A DNA stretch of 59,092 nt from SAR92 bacterium BACL16 MAG-120619-bin48 (lineage in GTDB: Bacteria > Pseudomonadota > Gammaproteobacteria > Pseudomonadales > Porticoccaceae), in assembly GCA_001438605.1 (NCBI GenBank), contig LIDE01000008.1, forward strand, positions 1-59,092. Reading direction: 5' to 3'. The position numbers and the translations under genes were made by a program. Below, piece after piece: positions 1 to 9,742 of this stretch. Each line of letters begins with the position of its first letter. Position 1 is the stretch's first letter. The notes under the pieces are model-generated. The model was given only the letters and a program-made list of their open reading frames with translations. It was not told the origin of the DNA and did not search any database.

Positions 1-18
1 AAAAGGGGAAAAACGCCG

Positions 19-336
19 TTAAAATGGCATCTTAAAGCCAGCGGGCAAGTTTAAGCCGCCGGCCATTTTACTCATTGCGCTCTTGGTTTGCGCGTCCACT
101 TTGCGCACAGCATCGTTCACGGCTGCCGCTAATAGATCCTCTAGAAACTCTTTATCCTCCGCCATTAATGACGGGTCGAGCGTCACTTTGCGTACGTCGT
201 GGCGACCTGTCATGACCACTTTAACCATGCCTGCACCAGACTCGCCCGTCACTTCCGCGCGCGCCGCCTGCTCTTGCATTTCAGCCATTTTTCCCTGCAT
301 CTGCTGGGCTTGTTTCATTAACTCATTAAGATCCAT
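19..336 (-). CDS. ybaB: YbaB/EbfC family nucleoid-associated protein
   Basis: Small DNA-binding protein of the YbaB/EbfC family, thought to bind DNA as a dimer and act as a nucleoid-associated protein. The 105-residue product starts [14 protein letters not shown], has the family's helical Met/Gln-rich N-terminus, and continues into the conserved core with VTLDPSLM. I chose the ATG at 336 because a GAGGAA ribosome site lies just upstream. An upstream in-frame extension to 372 would overlap dnaX and add unrelated residues. It follows dnaX by 32 bases on the same strand, the usual dnaX-ybaB(-recR) order; recR would lie outside the window. Family assignment is secure; the cellular role is known only from homologues. 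Confidence 0.93.
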   Translation of the reverse strand: MDLNELMKQAQQMQGKMAEMQEQAARAEVTGESGAGMVKVVMTGRHDVRKVTLDPSLMAEDKEFLEDLLAAAVNDAVRKVDAQTKSAMSKMAGGLNLPAGFKMPF

Positions 337-368
337 ACATTCCTCAATCGTCTTGCGCACCCTGACTC

Positions 369-2132
369 TCAATCAATCGGTTGCACGCTTCGTTCATCTA
401 AAATGCCTTCAAATACCTGCTTAAACTTGATCACAGCAGGATCGCTCTGCAATGTCTCTATGGCCTCTGCCAATCGTTCCGCTTTCTCCCGCACATTGGC
501 GGCGCGGGGGGTTTCCTGCTCAGCGACACCGAGGCTAATTTCCACGGTTACCGGTTCTTGGAAATAGTCGCTTAGCGCCTCACTCAGCTGAGCTTGATGG
601 GCGCTGTCGTAAAGACTGTTATGGTCGCTATCAATCAGAAATTTCAGCGCTCCGTTATCACCTTCGTGACGACCGAGATAGACACAATGGCTGGCAATTT
701 CACCCAGAGAGGCGCCAATGGTCAGCTGTTTGCGCAGCTCAATCCAGTTATCGGGGCAGAATGCGTTTAGGGCAATCTTGCTCGGTGCCTGCGGTTCAGG
801 GGCGCCTTGCTCGGGAAGCTCGGGGGCAACTGGCGCGGGCGATTGCTTGGGCATTTGTGCGGGCGATTGCGCAGGGCTCGGCGTCTCAAGCTGTGTCAGC
901 TCGGATGTCGCCCATGGCGGAGCATCGTCTTTGACTGGCGCTTCAAACTTTTTTACGCTGGGCTCCACCTCCACGGGAAGCGGTGCAACGTCGGCTACGG
1001 GTGCGGCTGCAGGGGCGGCGGCGCGCACACCACTGCCCCGCGGCGATGTCTCTGGTCGGAATGCCAACGCCCGCAGCATCACCATTTCAAATCCTGACTT
1101 GGCGTCTGGCGAGAGTTGCAGATCTTTGCGCCCGAGCAGGCAGATTTGATAGAAAAGCTGCACATCTTCCCGGCTGACTGCGGCGGCTAGGGCGAGTATC
1201 TCGCTGTAGTTGGCAATACCTTTGTCCAGCGCTTCAGGGACTGTTTGCACAATGGCCACCTGATGCCAGACGGTCAACACGTCCGCCAAGGCGGTGTCAT
1301 AGTCGGGCGCCTGCTCGGCCATTTTGGCGACTGCGGCGAGGATATGGGGGCCTGCGCCGGCGGCGAGGGCTTTGCAAATATCGATAACGTAGCTGCGTTC
1401 AATGGTGCCGAGCATGGCATTGACATCGGCTTCGACCACTTGACCGCCGCCATGGCCAATCGCTTGGTCAGTCAGACTTAGGGCGTCGCGCATGCTGCCA
1501 TCGGCGGCGCGCGCCAAGGACCAGAGGGCGGCCTCTTCGAAGGGGAGCTTTTCCTCACCCAAGACAAAGCGCAGGTGCTCTGTGATGCGCTCGGCGCTGA
1601 GGTTTTTTAAATTGAATTGCAGGCAGCGTGACAGCACGGTGATGGGCAGTTTTTGCGGATCCGTCGTGGCAAACAAAAATTTGACGTGGGGCGGCGGCTC
1701 TTCAAGGGTTTTTAAGAGCGCGGCAAAGCTGTTTTTCGACAGCATATGCACTTCGTCTATCAGGTAAATCTTGTAGCGCCCTCTCGAGGGTGCGTACTGC
1801 ACGTTGTCCAACAGGTCGCGCATATCGTCGACGCCGGTGCGCGATGCCGCATCCACTTCGATCAGATCAATAAAGCGCCCTTCGCTAATTTCTTTACAGG
1901 ACGCGCATTCACCGCAGGGCTGCGAGGTTACACCAACTTCGCAGTTCAGACATTTGGAGAGAATGCGTGCAATGGTGGTTTTGCCAACGCCGCGGGTGCC
2001 GGTGAAGAGGTAAGCATGATGCAGTCGGTTGTGATCCAGCGCATTGATCAATGCCTGAAGAACATGTTGCTGCCCGGCCATTTCGGCAAAAATGCGGGGA
2101 CGCCATTTGCGGGCAAGAACTTGATAACTCAT
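369..2132 (-). CDS. dnaX: DNA polymerase III subunit tau/gamma
   Basis: Clamp-loader ATPase of the replicative polymerase. The 587-residue protein begins [15 protein letters not shown] and has the Walker A motif GTRGVGKTT near residue 45, a zinc-binding cysteine group (CLNC, CGEC, C), and the DEVHMLS Walker B region. A Pro/Ala-rich linker follows from about residue 365, then a tau-specific C-terminal domain. Codons 393-395 read GTA AAA AAG (956-948). This is an A AAA AAG slippery heptamer with a GGAGGTGGAG purine tract about 8 bases upstream. A -1 shift there gives one more codon and then TGA (945-943), so a gamma form of about 396 residues is predicted, as in E. coli. The gene lies between ffs and ybaB. 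Confidence 0.97.
   Translation of the reverse strand: MSYQVLARKWRPRIFAEMAGQQHVLQALINALDHNRLHHAYLFTGTRGVGKTTIARILSKCLNCEVGVTSQPCGECASCKEISEGRFIDLIEVDAASRTGVDDMRDLLDNVQYAPSRGRYKIYLIDEVHMLSKNSFAALLKTLEEPPPHVKFLFATTDPQKLPITVLSRCLQFNLKNLSAERITEHLRFVLGEEKLPFEEAALWSLARAADGSMRDALSLTDQAIGHGGGQVVEADVNAMLGTIERSYVIDICKALAAGAGPHILAAVAKMAEQAPDYDTALADVLTVWHQVAIVQTVPEALDKGIANYSEILALAAAVSREDVQLFYQICLLGRKDLQLSPDAKSGFEMVMLRALAFRPETSPRGSGVRAAAPAAAPVADVAPLPVEVEPSVKKFEAPVKDDAPPWATSELTQLETPSPAQSPAQMPKQSPAPVAPELPEQGAPEPQAPSKIALNAFCPDNWIELRKQLTIGASLGEIASHCVYLGRHEGDNGALKFLIDSDHNSLYDSAHQAQLSEALSDYFQEPVTVEISLGVAEQETPRAANVREKAERLAEAIETLQSDPAVIKFKQVFEGILDERSVQPID
943..975 (-). promoter_or_regulatory. Probable programmed -1 frameshift site in dnaX
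   Basis: Reading the minus strand, a Shine-Dalgarno-like GGAGGTGGAG precedes the in-frame heptamer A AAA AAG (954-948). After a -1 slip the next codons are GTT and TGA (945-943). E. coli dnaX uses the same heptamer, an upstream internal Shine-Dalgarno and an immediate -1 frame stop to make gamma. All three elements are visible here. The E. coli downstream hairpin is less clear; only a small CGCC/GGCG stem can be seen. Use in vivo is inferred. Confidence 0.7.
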
Positions 2133-2227
2133 AGCAGCACGACTTTAAATTCAAAAAAGCATTATAGGGAGATAAGCGGAGCGCTGGAAGGGGCGTTGAC
2201 CAATCAACTCTCGATGAGCGATATGGC

Positions 2228-2339
2228 GGTGACCCCCACCAGCCACACCTCGGCACACAGCGTAACCACTACCGTTGCTCCCTTCCGGGCCTGGCGGGGT
2301 TCGCGGCTGGCTGTTGCGAGGGGACCAGTGGGGGTCACC
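2228..2339 (-). ncRNA. ffs: Signal recognition particle RNA (4.5S)
   Basis: About 112 nt on the minus strand. It has a perfect 12-base-pair terminal helix (GGTGACCCCCAC with GTGGGGGTCACC) and the conserved SRP domain IV segment CCAGGCCCGGAAGGGAGCA, close to the E. coli sequence around GGTCCGGAAGGAAGCA. Length matches bacterial 4.5S RNA (114 nt in E. coli). It binds Ffh to target nascent membrane proteins. Its position directly upstream of dnaX is common in gammaproteobacteria. The ends are set by the terminal helix; the precursor is probably longer at the 5' side. Confidence 0.93.
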
Positions 2340-2357
2340 ATTAAAACGAAGCGGGCG

Positions 2358-2386
2358 ATTATCGGAGGTTTGTCCAGCAAGTGCAA
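2358..2386 (-). promoter_or_regulatory. Probable sigma70 promoter of ffs
   Basis: On the minus strand TTGCAC (2386-2381) and GATAAT (2363-2358) are separated by 17 bases. The -10 box lies about 18 bases before the SRP RNA helix, so a short 5' leader would be made and trimmed, as for the E. coli 4.5S precursor. Confidence 0.5.
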
Positions 2387-2535
2387 CAAGTGTTGGCGCT
2401 AATACGGCACATGTTTGATTTAGGCCAAATCTTATCGCCTGCAGCGGTTAAATTTGTTGTGGTTTAATCTGCCGCGATCGTTACACTATGACGAAATAGA
2501 GCTTAAAATAATTAAAAAAAAGCGGACTTCCCTCA

Positions 2536-4230
2536 ATGGATTATCACTCAATGTCAGGTCAACAATCGACAGCAAAATCGCTCCCCGCCCGAACATTTCA
2601 TGCCCTCTGCCTGGCCGCGCTGTTGCTCGTGGTGAGTGGCTGTGGTGGTGGTGAGTCAAATGTAAGTTTGGGCAATCGCACTGGCACGCTGCACTGGGGC
2701 AATGGCACGGAACCGCAAAGTCTCGACCCGCATATCGCGACAGGCGTTCCAGAGCACCACATTATCACCTCACTTATGGAGGGGTTGGTGCTGAAAGACA
2801 GCACGACTCTGGCACCTATTCCCGGCGTGGCTGAGTCGTGGGATGTGAGCGATGATGGCCGCGTGTACACCTTCCATTTGCGTCAAAATGCGCGCTGGTC
2901 AAATGGTGATCCGCATATTGCGCAAGATTATGTCTGGTCGTGGTGGCGTGCGCTGCAACCGGCTTTGGGCAACCTCTACGCTTACATGTACTACTCGATT
3001 AACAATGCGCAGGAATATTACGAAGGAACCATAACCGATTTCGATCAGGTCGGTGTGAAGGCGCTGGATGATTACACGTTACAGGTCACCTTAGAAAATC
3101 CTACGCCCTACTTTTTACAGTTGCTCGACCACTACAGTCTGTTCCCGGTGCATCAAGCGACCGTTGAAAAATTTGGCACGGCCGACGAGCGCGGCACGCG
3201 TTGGACTTACGAAGGCAATATTGTTACCAACGGTCCCTTTCAGCTACTCGAATGGCAGATTAATAGCCGCGTGGTCGTTGAACGCAACCCGTTTTACTGG
3301 GATGCCGAAAATGTCGGCCTGAATAAGATTATTTTCTATCCAACTGAAAACGCAGTGAGTGAAGAGCGGATGTTTCGCTCCGGCCAGCTGCATTACACCA
3401 ACGATGTTCCGACCGACAAGATTCCTGTCTACCGAAATGAGGGTAACCCGTCACTGCGCGTTGCGCCCTATCTCGGATCCTACTTTTATCGAATCAACAC
3501 CAACGTGCCTCATCTGCAAGATAAGCGAGTGAGACGAGCGCTGGCCATGGCGATCGACCGCGAGCAGATCACCGAGCACATTCTGCAGGCTGGCCAAATG
3601 CCGACCTACGCCCTGACCCCGCCGGGCACAATGGGCTACTACCCCAAAAGCGACTTAACCTTTGACCCCGAGGCCGCGAAACAACTGCTCGCAGAAGCGG
3701 GTTATCCCAACGGCGAGGGCTTTCCGGTAACCGAAATCCTCTACAACACTAATGAGAGCCACCGCAAAGTCGCTGTCGCCATTCAGCAAATGTGGAACAA
3801 GTATTTAAATATTGAAATCAAACTTCTCAATCAAGAGTGGAAGGTCTATCTGGATAGCGAAAGCGCTGGGCAGTACACCATTTCCCGCGCGTCCTGGATT
3901 GGCGACTATGTCGATCCCAACAGTTTTCTTGATTTGTTTCTGTGCAATGGCGGCAACAATCGAACGGGCTGGTGCAACGCGGAATATGATCGCCTGATTT
4001 TAGACGTAGCGCCAAAAATGAAGTCTCACGAAGAGCGCCTTGCGGTCTTTCAAGAGGCGGAAACGCTCTTGCTCGACGCCATGCCAATGATTCCGATTTA
4101 CATCTACACCTCGAAACACCTAATGAATTCATCGGTAAAAAACCACAACGGTAATTTGCTCGATCAAACCACGTTCAAAGAACTCACCCTTGAGTCAGAC
4201 AGCTCAGATTCCACTGGCGGTAACCACTGA
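2536..4230 (+). CDS. oppA: Oligopeptide ABC transporter, substrate-binding lipoprotein
   Basis: Periplasmic solute-binding protein of family 5 (OppA/DppA type), 564 residues. It presents peptides to the OppBC-type permease encoded next. The N-terminus carries a lipoprotein signal ending LVVSGCGGG, so it should be anchored through the Cys. The mature part starts with LHWGNGTEPQSLDPH, typical of the family, and includes the conserved GxYFYRINTN and RVRRALAMAIDRE stretches. The ATG at 2536 is used; the ATG at 2551 is also possible and neither has a strong ribosome site. It is the first gene of a four-gene operon and its stop overlaps oppB by one base (TGATG). Peptide specificity cannot be read from the sequence. 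Confidence 0.92.
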   Translation: MDYHSMSGQQSTAKSLPARTFHALCLAALLLVVSGCGGGESNVSLGNRTGTLHWGNGTEPQSLDPHIATGVPEHHIITSLMEGLVLKDSTTLAPIPGVAESWDVSDDGRVYTFHLRQNARWSNGDPHIAQDYVWSWWRALQPALGNLYAYMYYSINNAQEYYEGTITDFDQVGVKALDDYTLQVTLENPTPYFLQLLDHYSLFPVHQATVEKFGTADERGTRWTYEGNIVTNGPFQLLEWQINSRVVVERNPFYWDAENVGLNKIIFYPTENAVSEERMFRSGQLHYTNDVPTDKIPVYRNEGNPSLRVAPYLGSYFYRINTNVPHLQDKRVRRALAMAIDREQITEHILQAGQMPTYALTPPGTMGYYPKSDLTFDPEAAKQLLAEAGYPNGEGFPVTEILYNTNESHRKVAVAIQQMWNKYLNIEIKLLNQEWKVYLDSESAGQYTISRASWIGDYVDPNSFLDLFLCNGGNNRTGWCNAEYDRLILDVAPKMKSHEERLAVFQEAETLLLDAMPMIPIYIYTSKHLMNSSVKNHNGNLLDQTTFKELTLESDSSDSTGGNH

Positions 4231-5165
4231 TGTTTAGATTTGCCATAAACCGACTTCTGCAGGCCATTCCCGTTCTACTGGTTGTGATCAGCATTACCTT
4301 TTTGTTGGTTCACTCCGCGCCGGGTGGCCCCTTCTCTGCCGACAAAGCTGTTCCGCCAGAAGTTTTGAAAGCCCTTGAAGCGCAATATAAACTCGACCAA
4401 CCGCTGTGGCAGCAATATGTTGGCTACCTCAACGATGTTCTACACGGCGATTTTGGCCCCTCCTTCAAGTATCCGGGGCGAACCGTCAATGAGCTAATTG
4501 CTTCAGGTCTGCCCGCCACTGCTGAGCTCGCCTTTTATGCGATGCTCGTCGCGCTATTTATTGGCGCCTCCGCAGGGGTTGTGGCCGCCACTCGGCCCAA
4601 CACTCTGCAAGATTATCTGCCCATGTCGGCAGCCATGCTGGGTATTTGCATGCCATCGTTCCTGCTGGGGCCGCTGCTCGTTTTAGTCTTTGGCATTCAC
4701 CTCGAGTGGGTGCCCGTGTCCGGCTGGGGTGACAGTGCTGGCGACAAAATTCTACCCGCTATCACCTTAGGCACAGGTTATGCCGCGTACATTGCGCGCC
4801 TGTCCCGCGGCGGCATGCTAGAAGTACTGTCGCAAGACTATATTCGTACCGCTCGCGCCAAGGGTTTGCCCGAATCGCTGATTATTGCCAAACACGCCCT
4901 GCGCGGCGGTTTAATACCGGTTATTGCCTTTATTGGCCCTGCCTTTGCGGGACTGCTCGGCGGCTCCTTTGTGGTTGAAACAATCTTTCAAATTCCCGGT
5001 CTTGGCCGCTTTTACGTGCAGGCTGCCTTCAATCGCGACTACACCATGATTTTGGGTACTACGATCTTTTTTGCCACGCTGATTATTGTTTTCAACCTCC
5101 TCTCCGACATGCTCGCCATCTGGCTCAACCCCAAGCTTCGCCAAGAAGCCAGAGGAGATCACTAA
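4230..5165 (+). CDS. oppB: Oligopeptide ABC transporter permease OppB
   Basis: Inner-membrane permease subunit, 311 residues, of the binding-protein-dependent transport family. It shows an N-terminal membrane segment (LLQAIPVLLVVISITFLLV), a long periplasmic loop, and five further membrane segments. The EAA-type cytoplasmic loop reads DYIRTARAKGLPES, which contacts the ATPase. It ends with the usual LSDMLAIWLNPKLR. Translation is coupled both ways: the start overlaps the oppA stop by one base and the stop overlaps the oppC start (TAATG at 5163-5167). Length is close to E. coli OppB (306). Confidence 0.94.
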   Translation: MFRFAINRLLQAIPVLLVVISITFLLVHSAPGGPFSADKAVPPEVLKALEAQYKLDQPLWQQYVGYLNDVLHGDFGPSFKYPGRTVNELIASGLPATAELAFYAMLVALFIGASAGVVAATRPNTLQDYLPMSAAMLGICMPSFLLGPLLVLVFGIHLEWVPVSGWGDSAGDKILPAITLGTGYAAYIARLSRGGMLEVLSQDYIRTARAKGLPESLIIAKHALRGGLIPVIAFIGPAFAGLLGGSFVVETIFQIPGLGRFYVQAAFNRDYTMILGTTIFFATLIIVFNLLSDMLAIWLNPKLRQEARGDH

Positions 5166-6046
5166 TGGATCGCGTTATTTTGGAAAAAACCGATGAACGC
5201 GGCAGTTCACTGTGGCAAGACGCATGGGTAAAGCTGCGCAAAAATCGGCTTGCACTGTGGGGGCTCGCGGTACTCGTCATACTCTGCGTGGTGTCCCTGC
5301 TGACGCCTTGGATTGCGCCCTACGGGTATGAAGAACAAGACCTGATTCTTGGCGCCACACCGCCGTCGGCTGAGCACTGGCTCGGCACCGATATTTTTGG
5401 TCGCGATATGCTCACACGAATCATGTACGGCGGTCGCGTCTCTCTCACCGTTGGCTTTATTGCGACCGGTGTTGCTCTGATTATCGGGGTGCTATGGGGA
5501 GCCATTGCTGGGTTTGCGGGTGGACGGGTTGACGCGGTGATGATGCGCATTGTCGATATTCTCTACGCCCTGCCCTTTATGATTTTTATTGTGTTGCTGA
5601 TGGTAGTGTTTGGACGCAATATTTTCCTGCTGTTTTTCGCCATCGGTGCTGTCGAGTGGCTGACCATGGCGCGTATTGTCCGCGGTCAAGTGATGGCACT
5701 GCGCAAGCAGGAGTTTGTCGAAGCCGCCTACTCGCTCGGCCTCTCCCAGTGGATTATTATCCGCCGGCATATCATTCCCAACACCTTGGGTCCGGTCATT
5801 GTCTACACCACATTGACGATCCCCAGCGTTATGTTGCTAGAGGCCTTTTTAAGCTTTCTCGGATTGGGTATTCAGCCCCCTCAGAGCTCTTGGGGCCTGC
5901 TGATCAGTTACGGCGTGGAGACCATGGAAGAATTCCCATGGTTGTTGATATTCCCTGGGCTAACACTCTCTTTGACGCTCTTTGCGTTGAACTTCCTCGG
6001 TGACGGTCTGCGCGACGCGCTCGACCCAAGAACGTCCAAAGACTAA
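5165..6046 (+). CDS. oppC: Oligopeptide ABC transporter permease OppC
   Basis: Second permease subunit, 293 residues. It carries the N-terminal OppC domain (AWVKLRKNRLALWGLAVL) and the motif HWLGTDIFGRDMLTRIMYGG that marks OppC/DppC proteins. The ATPase-contact loop reads EFVEAAYSLGLSQ, and the C-terminus is LGDGLRDALDPR. It forms a heterodimeric channel with OppB. It overlaps oppB by one base and precedes the ATPase gene by 24 bases. Confidence 0.94.
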   Translation: MDRVILEKTDERGSSLWQDAWVKLRKNRLALWGLAVLVILCVVSLLTPWIAPYGYEEQDLILGATPPSAEHWLGTDIFGRDMLTRIMYGGRVSLTVGFIATGVALIIGVLWGAIAGFAGGRVDAVMMRIVDILYALPFMIFIVLLMVVFGRNIFLLFFAIGAVEWLTMARIVRGQVMALRKQEFVEAAYSLGLSQWIIIRRHIIPNTLGPVIVYTTLTIPSVMLLEAFLSFLGLGIQPPQSSWGLLISYGVETMEEFPWLLIFPGLTLSLTLFALNFLGDGLRDALDPRTSKD

Positions 6047-6070
6047 TCGACTTACAAGGCGAATACGCGA

Positions 6071-7726
6071 ATGGCACTACTCGAAGTAAATGGACTGAAG
6101 GTCTACTTCCACACCAGAGACGGTCTCGTTAAAGCGGTTGACGATGTCAGCTTCAGTGTTGATAGCGGCGAAACATTGGCCATTGTTGGCGAGTCGGGTT
6201 CAGGTAAATCCGTGACCTGCTACAGCCTGCTTGATCTGCTGCCGAAACCGCCTGCGCGAATTGAAGGCGGCACAGCCATGTTCGATGGCGTTGACCTGCT
6301 GAGTTGCGATGCCAATAGCATGCGTCATTTTCGCGGCAACGATATTGCCATGATCTTCCAAGACCCAATGACGTCGCTAAATCCGTTTCTAACTGTCGGC
6401 GAACAGCTGATTGAACCACTCATCTATCACCCCGACAAAACCCGCATTCAAACTCGCAGCAATGCCCGACTGCGCGCTATCGAATTGCTGGACGAGGTGG
6501 GGATTATCGAGCCAGAAAAGCGCTTCGACTGCTATCCCCACGAGTTTTCTGGCGGTATGCGTCAGCGTGTAATGATCGCGATGGCGTTAATCAACGAACC
6601 GCGCCTGCTGATTTGCGATGAGCCCACCACAGCGCTGGACGTCACGATTCAGGCACAGATTCTAAAACTCATCAAACAATTGCAGCAAAAACGCAACGTT
6701 GCCGTCATTTTTATCAGCCACGACCTTGGGGTTGTCGCCGGTATTGCCGACAAAGTGATGGTGATGTGCAATGGCACAGTGCGGGAAGCCGCAGATACTG
6801 AGTCGGTTTTTTATCGCACCGAAAATGACTACACCAAGAAATTGCTAGCCGCCATTCCAGAGGGGCCCAAGGTTATGGAGACCCGCGCGCAAGCCGGCGC
6901 GCCGCTAGTTGAAGTGACCAACCTAAAAACCTATTTCAAAGACTACAGCAAAGGTGTTGCAGGCACCCAAAAGCGCTTTATCAAAGCGGTTGATGGCGTC
7001 TCTCTGCATATTCAGCGCGGGGAAATTCTTGGATTAGTCGGTGAATCTGGATCAGGCAAGTCCACCCTTGGACGCTCAATTCTTCAGCTGGCGCCGATCA
7101 CCGAAGGCACCGTCAGCTTTGCTGGAACACAGATTAGTGGCATGAGCCCGAATCAGCTGGTGCCCTGGCGTCGCAAGATGCAGATGATTTTCCAAGACCC
7201 CTACGCGTCGCTAAATCCGCGCATGACAGTCTATGAAACGCTGGCGGAACCGCTGCTCTATCACGGCATTGCCACCCGTAAAACCATTGATGAGCAGGTG
7301 CAGCACCTCATGGATGATGTTGGACTGGCGCGCGCCAATATGCGCAAGTACCCCCATGAATTTTCCGGTGGTCAGCGCCAGCGCATTGCGATTGGCCGCG
7401 CCATTGCGACCAAACCTGAGCTGATCATTGCCGATGAGCCTGTGTCAGCCCTCGATGTCACCATTCAAGCGCAGATATTGGACTTAATCCTCAACCTCGT
7501 TGAGCGCCACAACCTGACCATGATGTTTATCTCACACGATCTCTCGGTGGTTCGATACATCTCAGACCGCGTGATGGTGATGAACAAAGGGGTTATTATC
7601 GAAACCGGTGATACCGAGTCGCTCTGGGCGGATCCACAAGAAAAGTATACCCGTGAACTACTCAAGGCGATTCCGCTGGCTGATCCCAAGCTGGAGCGCG
7701 AGCGAGTGCTCAGCCGCTCCCTGTAA
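6071..7726 (+). CDS. Fused dipeptide/oligopeptide ABC ATPase (OppD-OppF type)
   Basis: One 551-residue protein containing two nucleotide-binding domains that in E. coli are separate OppD and OppF. Domain 1 has Walker [10 protein letters not shown] (residues 40-48), signature FSGGMRQR and Walker [13 protein letters not shown]. Domain 2, from about residue 275, has [17 protein letters not shown] and [12 protein letters not shown]. Each domain is followed by the oligopeptide-transporter C-terminal extension. It powers the transporter made by the three preceding genes. Fused versions are common (YejF-like), so the fusion is not unusual in itself. It is the last gene of the operon. Confidence 0.93.
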   Translation: MALLEVNGLKVYFHTRDGLVKAVDDVSFSVDSGETLAIVGESGSGKSVTCYSLLDLLPKPPARIEGGTAMFDGVDLLSCDANSMRHFRGNDIAMIFQDPMTSLNPFLTVGEQLIEPLIYHPDKTRIQTRSNARLRAIELLDEVGIIEPEKRFDCYPHEFSGGMRQRVMIAMALINEPRLLICDEPTTALDVTIQAQILKLIKQLQQKRNVAVIFISHDLGVVAGIADKVMVMCNGTVREAADTESVFYRTENDYTKKLLAAIPEGPKVMETRAQAGAPLVEVTNLKTYFKDYSKGVAGTQKRFIKAVDGVSLHIQRGEILGLVGESGSGKSTLGRSILQLAPITEGTVSFAGTQISGMSPNQLVPWRRKMQMIFQDPYASLNPRMTVYETLAEPLLYHGIATRKTIDEQVQHLMDDVGLARANMRKYPHEFSGGQRQRIAIGRAIATKPELIIADEPVSALDVTIQAQILDLILNLVERHNLTMMFISHDLSVVRYISDRVMVMNKGVIIETGDTESLWADPQEKYTRELLKAIPLADPKLERERVLSRSL

Positions 7727-7792
7727 TTCCTGCGCAGTGCAAGACGAGATTAGCCAGCCGAGGCTAGCCAGAAAAGACTAGCGAGAAAGCGA

Positions 7793-8416
7793 CTATAGAG
7801 CGCAGCTAATACCCGTGCCGCGCAGACCGCAGTATCCGCCAGGATCTTTGGCGAGATATTGTTGATGGTACTCTTCGGCGTAATAGAACGTTGGCGCCGC
7901 ACAAATATCCGTCGTAATCGCACCAAACCCGAGAGCTGTCAGCTGCTTTTGCACGGTCTGCGCTGAGGCCTGCGCCTGCGCCAACTGTTCGTCTGACGTA
8001 CAATAGATAACCGAGCGATACTGCGAGCCAAGATCATTGCCCTGCCGCATACCCTGGGTGGGATCATGGGCCTCCCAAAACACCGCCAGCAGCTTTTCAA
8101 AGCTCGTCTGAAGGGGATCAAACACTACCAAAACCACCTCAGCATGTCCGGTAAGACCGGAGCAGGCTTCTTCATAGGTCGCATTTGGCGTGTAACCACC
8201 GGCATAGCCAACCGCTGTTGTCACCACGCCCGGCTGCTGCCAGAAGCGGCGCTCGGCACCCCAAAAACAGCCCATACCAAAGACTGCAGTGACCAGTCCG
8301 TCGGCAAATGGCGGCTTCAAAGGCTGACCGGTTACATAATGCTGATTGCTGATCTGCATCTCATTGCTGCGTCCCGGCAGCGCCTGCTCTGGCGTAGGAA
8401 GAACCGACTTTGACAT
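7793..8416 (-). CDS. msrA: Peptide methionine sulfoxide reductase MsrA
   Basis: Reduces methionine-S-sulfoxide in proteins and free methionine. The 207-residue protein has the catalytic motif GMGCFWG with the nucleophile at Cys50, the EYHQQYL motif near the C-terminus, and two C-terminal cysteines ([11 protein letters not shown]) that can serve as resolving residues, as in E. coli MsrA (212 residues). It is a single gene convergent with the opp operon and 88 bases upstream of the end of metZ. No special regulation is visible. Confidence 0.95.
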   Translation of the reverse strand: MSKSVLPTPEQALPGRSNEMQISNQHYVTGQPLKPPFADGLVTAVFGMGCFWGAERRFWQQPGVVTTAVGYAGGYTPNATYEEACSGLTGHAEVVLVVFDPLQTSFEKLLAVFWEAHDPTQGMRQGNDLGSQYRSVIYCTSDEQLAQAQASAQTVQKQLTALGFGAITTDICAAPTFYYAEEYHQQYLAKDPGGYCGLRGTGISCAL

Positions 8417-8504
8417 TGACCACCACCCCGTTCGTTAAACTCACCTGCCGCGCCTTAAACGCGCACTTTCGCGTACGTTCAAGAATAATCGCAGCATTTT
8501 CTCG

Positions 8505-9713
8505 TTAGATAAGATCTAAGCCTCGAGCCAGATCATTTTTGATATCAATAAAATCTTCCAGTCCGACGGCAATGCGAATCAAGTTTTCGCCGATGCCTGC
8601 GGCCTCGCGATCCTCCGCGGACAGGCGGCCATGGGTCGTCGTCGCTGGATGGACAATAGTCGTTTTTGTATCACCAAGATTGGCGGTGCGCGACAACATC
8701 TCCACGCTATCAATCACTTTCCACGCCTGTTCTCGACCGCCCTTAACACAGAATGACAACACGCCACCAAAACCACTCTGCTGCTTTTTCGCCAAGCCAT
8801 GACCGCGATGCCCTTCAAGTCCTGCGTAGTAAACCTTGGTAACCTTGTCATGGCTTTCCAACCACTCCGCCAGCGCCATAGCATTGGCACAATGCGCCTG
8901 CATGCGAATGCGCAGCGTCTCCAAGCCTTTGATAAATACCCAAGCGTTAAAGGGGCTCATGGTCGGCCCCGCGGCGCGAAGAAAGCCCACAACCTTATCC
9001 ATTAATTCAGCACTGCCGACAACGGCACCACCAAGACAGCGTCCCTGGCCATCGAGATATTTGGTGGCTGAGTGCACAACAATATCGGCGCCGAACCGCA
9101 GCGGCTTTTGTAATACCGGAGTGCAAAAACAGTTATCCACCACAAATAACGCCTTGGCCTGCTTCGCGATTGCCGCAAGCGCTTCAAGATCAGCCACTTC
9201 GGACATGGGGTTGGAGGGTGTTTCGCAGAACAGCATTTTAGTATTTGGCCGAATAGCCGCCTGCCATGCGGCAAGATCGGTGAGCCCGACATAACTCACT
9301 TGCACACCAAACTTTACAATATAGTTGTTGAGCATAACGCGAGTGCTGCCGAAGACATCTTGCGAGCAGAGGATATGATCGCCTGCCTGCAGCAGTGCCA
9401 TGACCACGCTCAAGGTTGCCGCCATGCCAGACGCAGTCGCCACGCACTGCTCGCCCTCTTCCATCGCCGCTAGACGCTCCTCAAAGGTGCGCACAGTGGG
9501 ATTGGTATAACGGGAGTAGACATTACCCTGAAGCTCGTTGCTGAAATATTTCGCGGCCATTTCGGCGCTGTCGAAAACATAGCTTGAGGTTAAAAACAGC
9601 GCTTCCGAATGCTCATGCTCATGGCTGCGTGTATAGCCACCGCGAATTGCTAGGGTGTCCTGCTGAAAATCTTTAGGCGACAAAGTTTGCGGTTTACTCG
9701 GTTCTTTTGACAT
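8505..9713 (-). CDS. metZ: O-succinylhomoserine sulfhydrylase
   Basis: PLP enzyme of the Cys/Met metabolism family, 402 residues. It makes homocysteine from O-succinylhomoserine and sulfide in methionine biosynthesis. The PLP lysine is in SATKYLDGQGR (Lys218), and the YSRYTNPT and ETPSNP motifs are present. The SATKYLDGQGRCLGG stretch and the position after purF match Pseudomonas MetZ, which separates it from cystathionine gamma-synthase and MetY. A GAGAGGCGAGAG ribosome site precedes the ATG. It starts 29 bases after purF and is probably co-transcribed with it. Confidence 0.9.
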   Translation of the reverse strand: MSKEPSKPQTLSPKDFQQDTLAIRGGYTRSHEHEHSEALFLTSSYVFDSAEMAAKYFSNELQGNVYSRYTNPTVRTFEERLAAMEEGEQCVATASGMAATLSVVMALLQAGDHILCSQDVFGSTRVMLNNYIVKFGVQVSYVGLTDLAAWQAAIRPNTKMLFCETPSNPMSEVADLEALAAIAKQAKALFVVDNCFCTPVLQKPLRFGADIVVHSATKYLDGQGRCLGGAVVGSAELMDKVVGFLRAAGPTMSPFNAWVFIKGLETLRIRMQAHCANAMALAEWLESHDKVTKVYYAGLEGHRGHGLAKKQQSGFGGVLSFCVKGGREQAWKVIDSVEMLSRTANLGDTKTTIVHPATTTHGRLSAEDREAAGIGENLIRIAVGLEDFIDIKNDLARGLDLI

Positions 9714-9742
9714 GGCTCTCGCCTCTCTAGGTTCTCGGCTCG

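Noticed and set aside
2133-2227. Possible terminator after ffs
   Set aside because: Only a five-base inverted repeat (GTTGA/TCAAC) without a T-tract is visible, so transcription may continue into dnaX.
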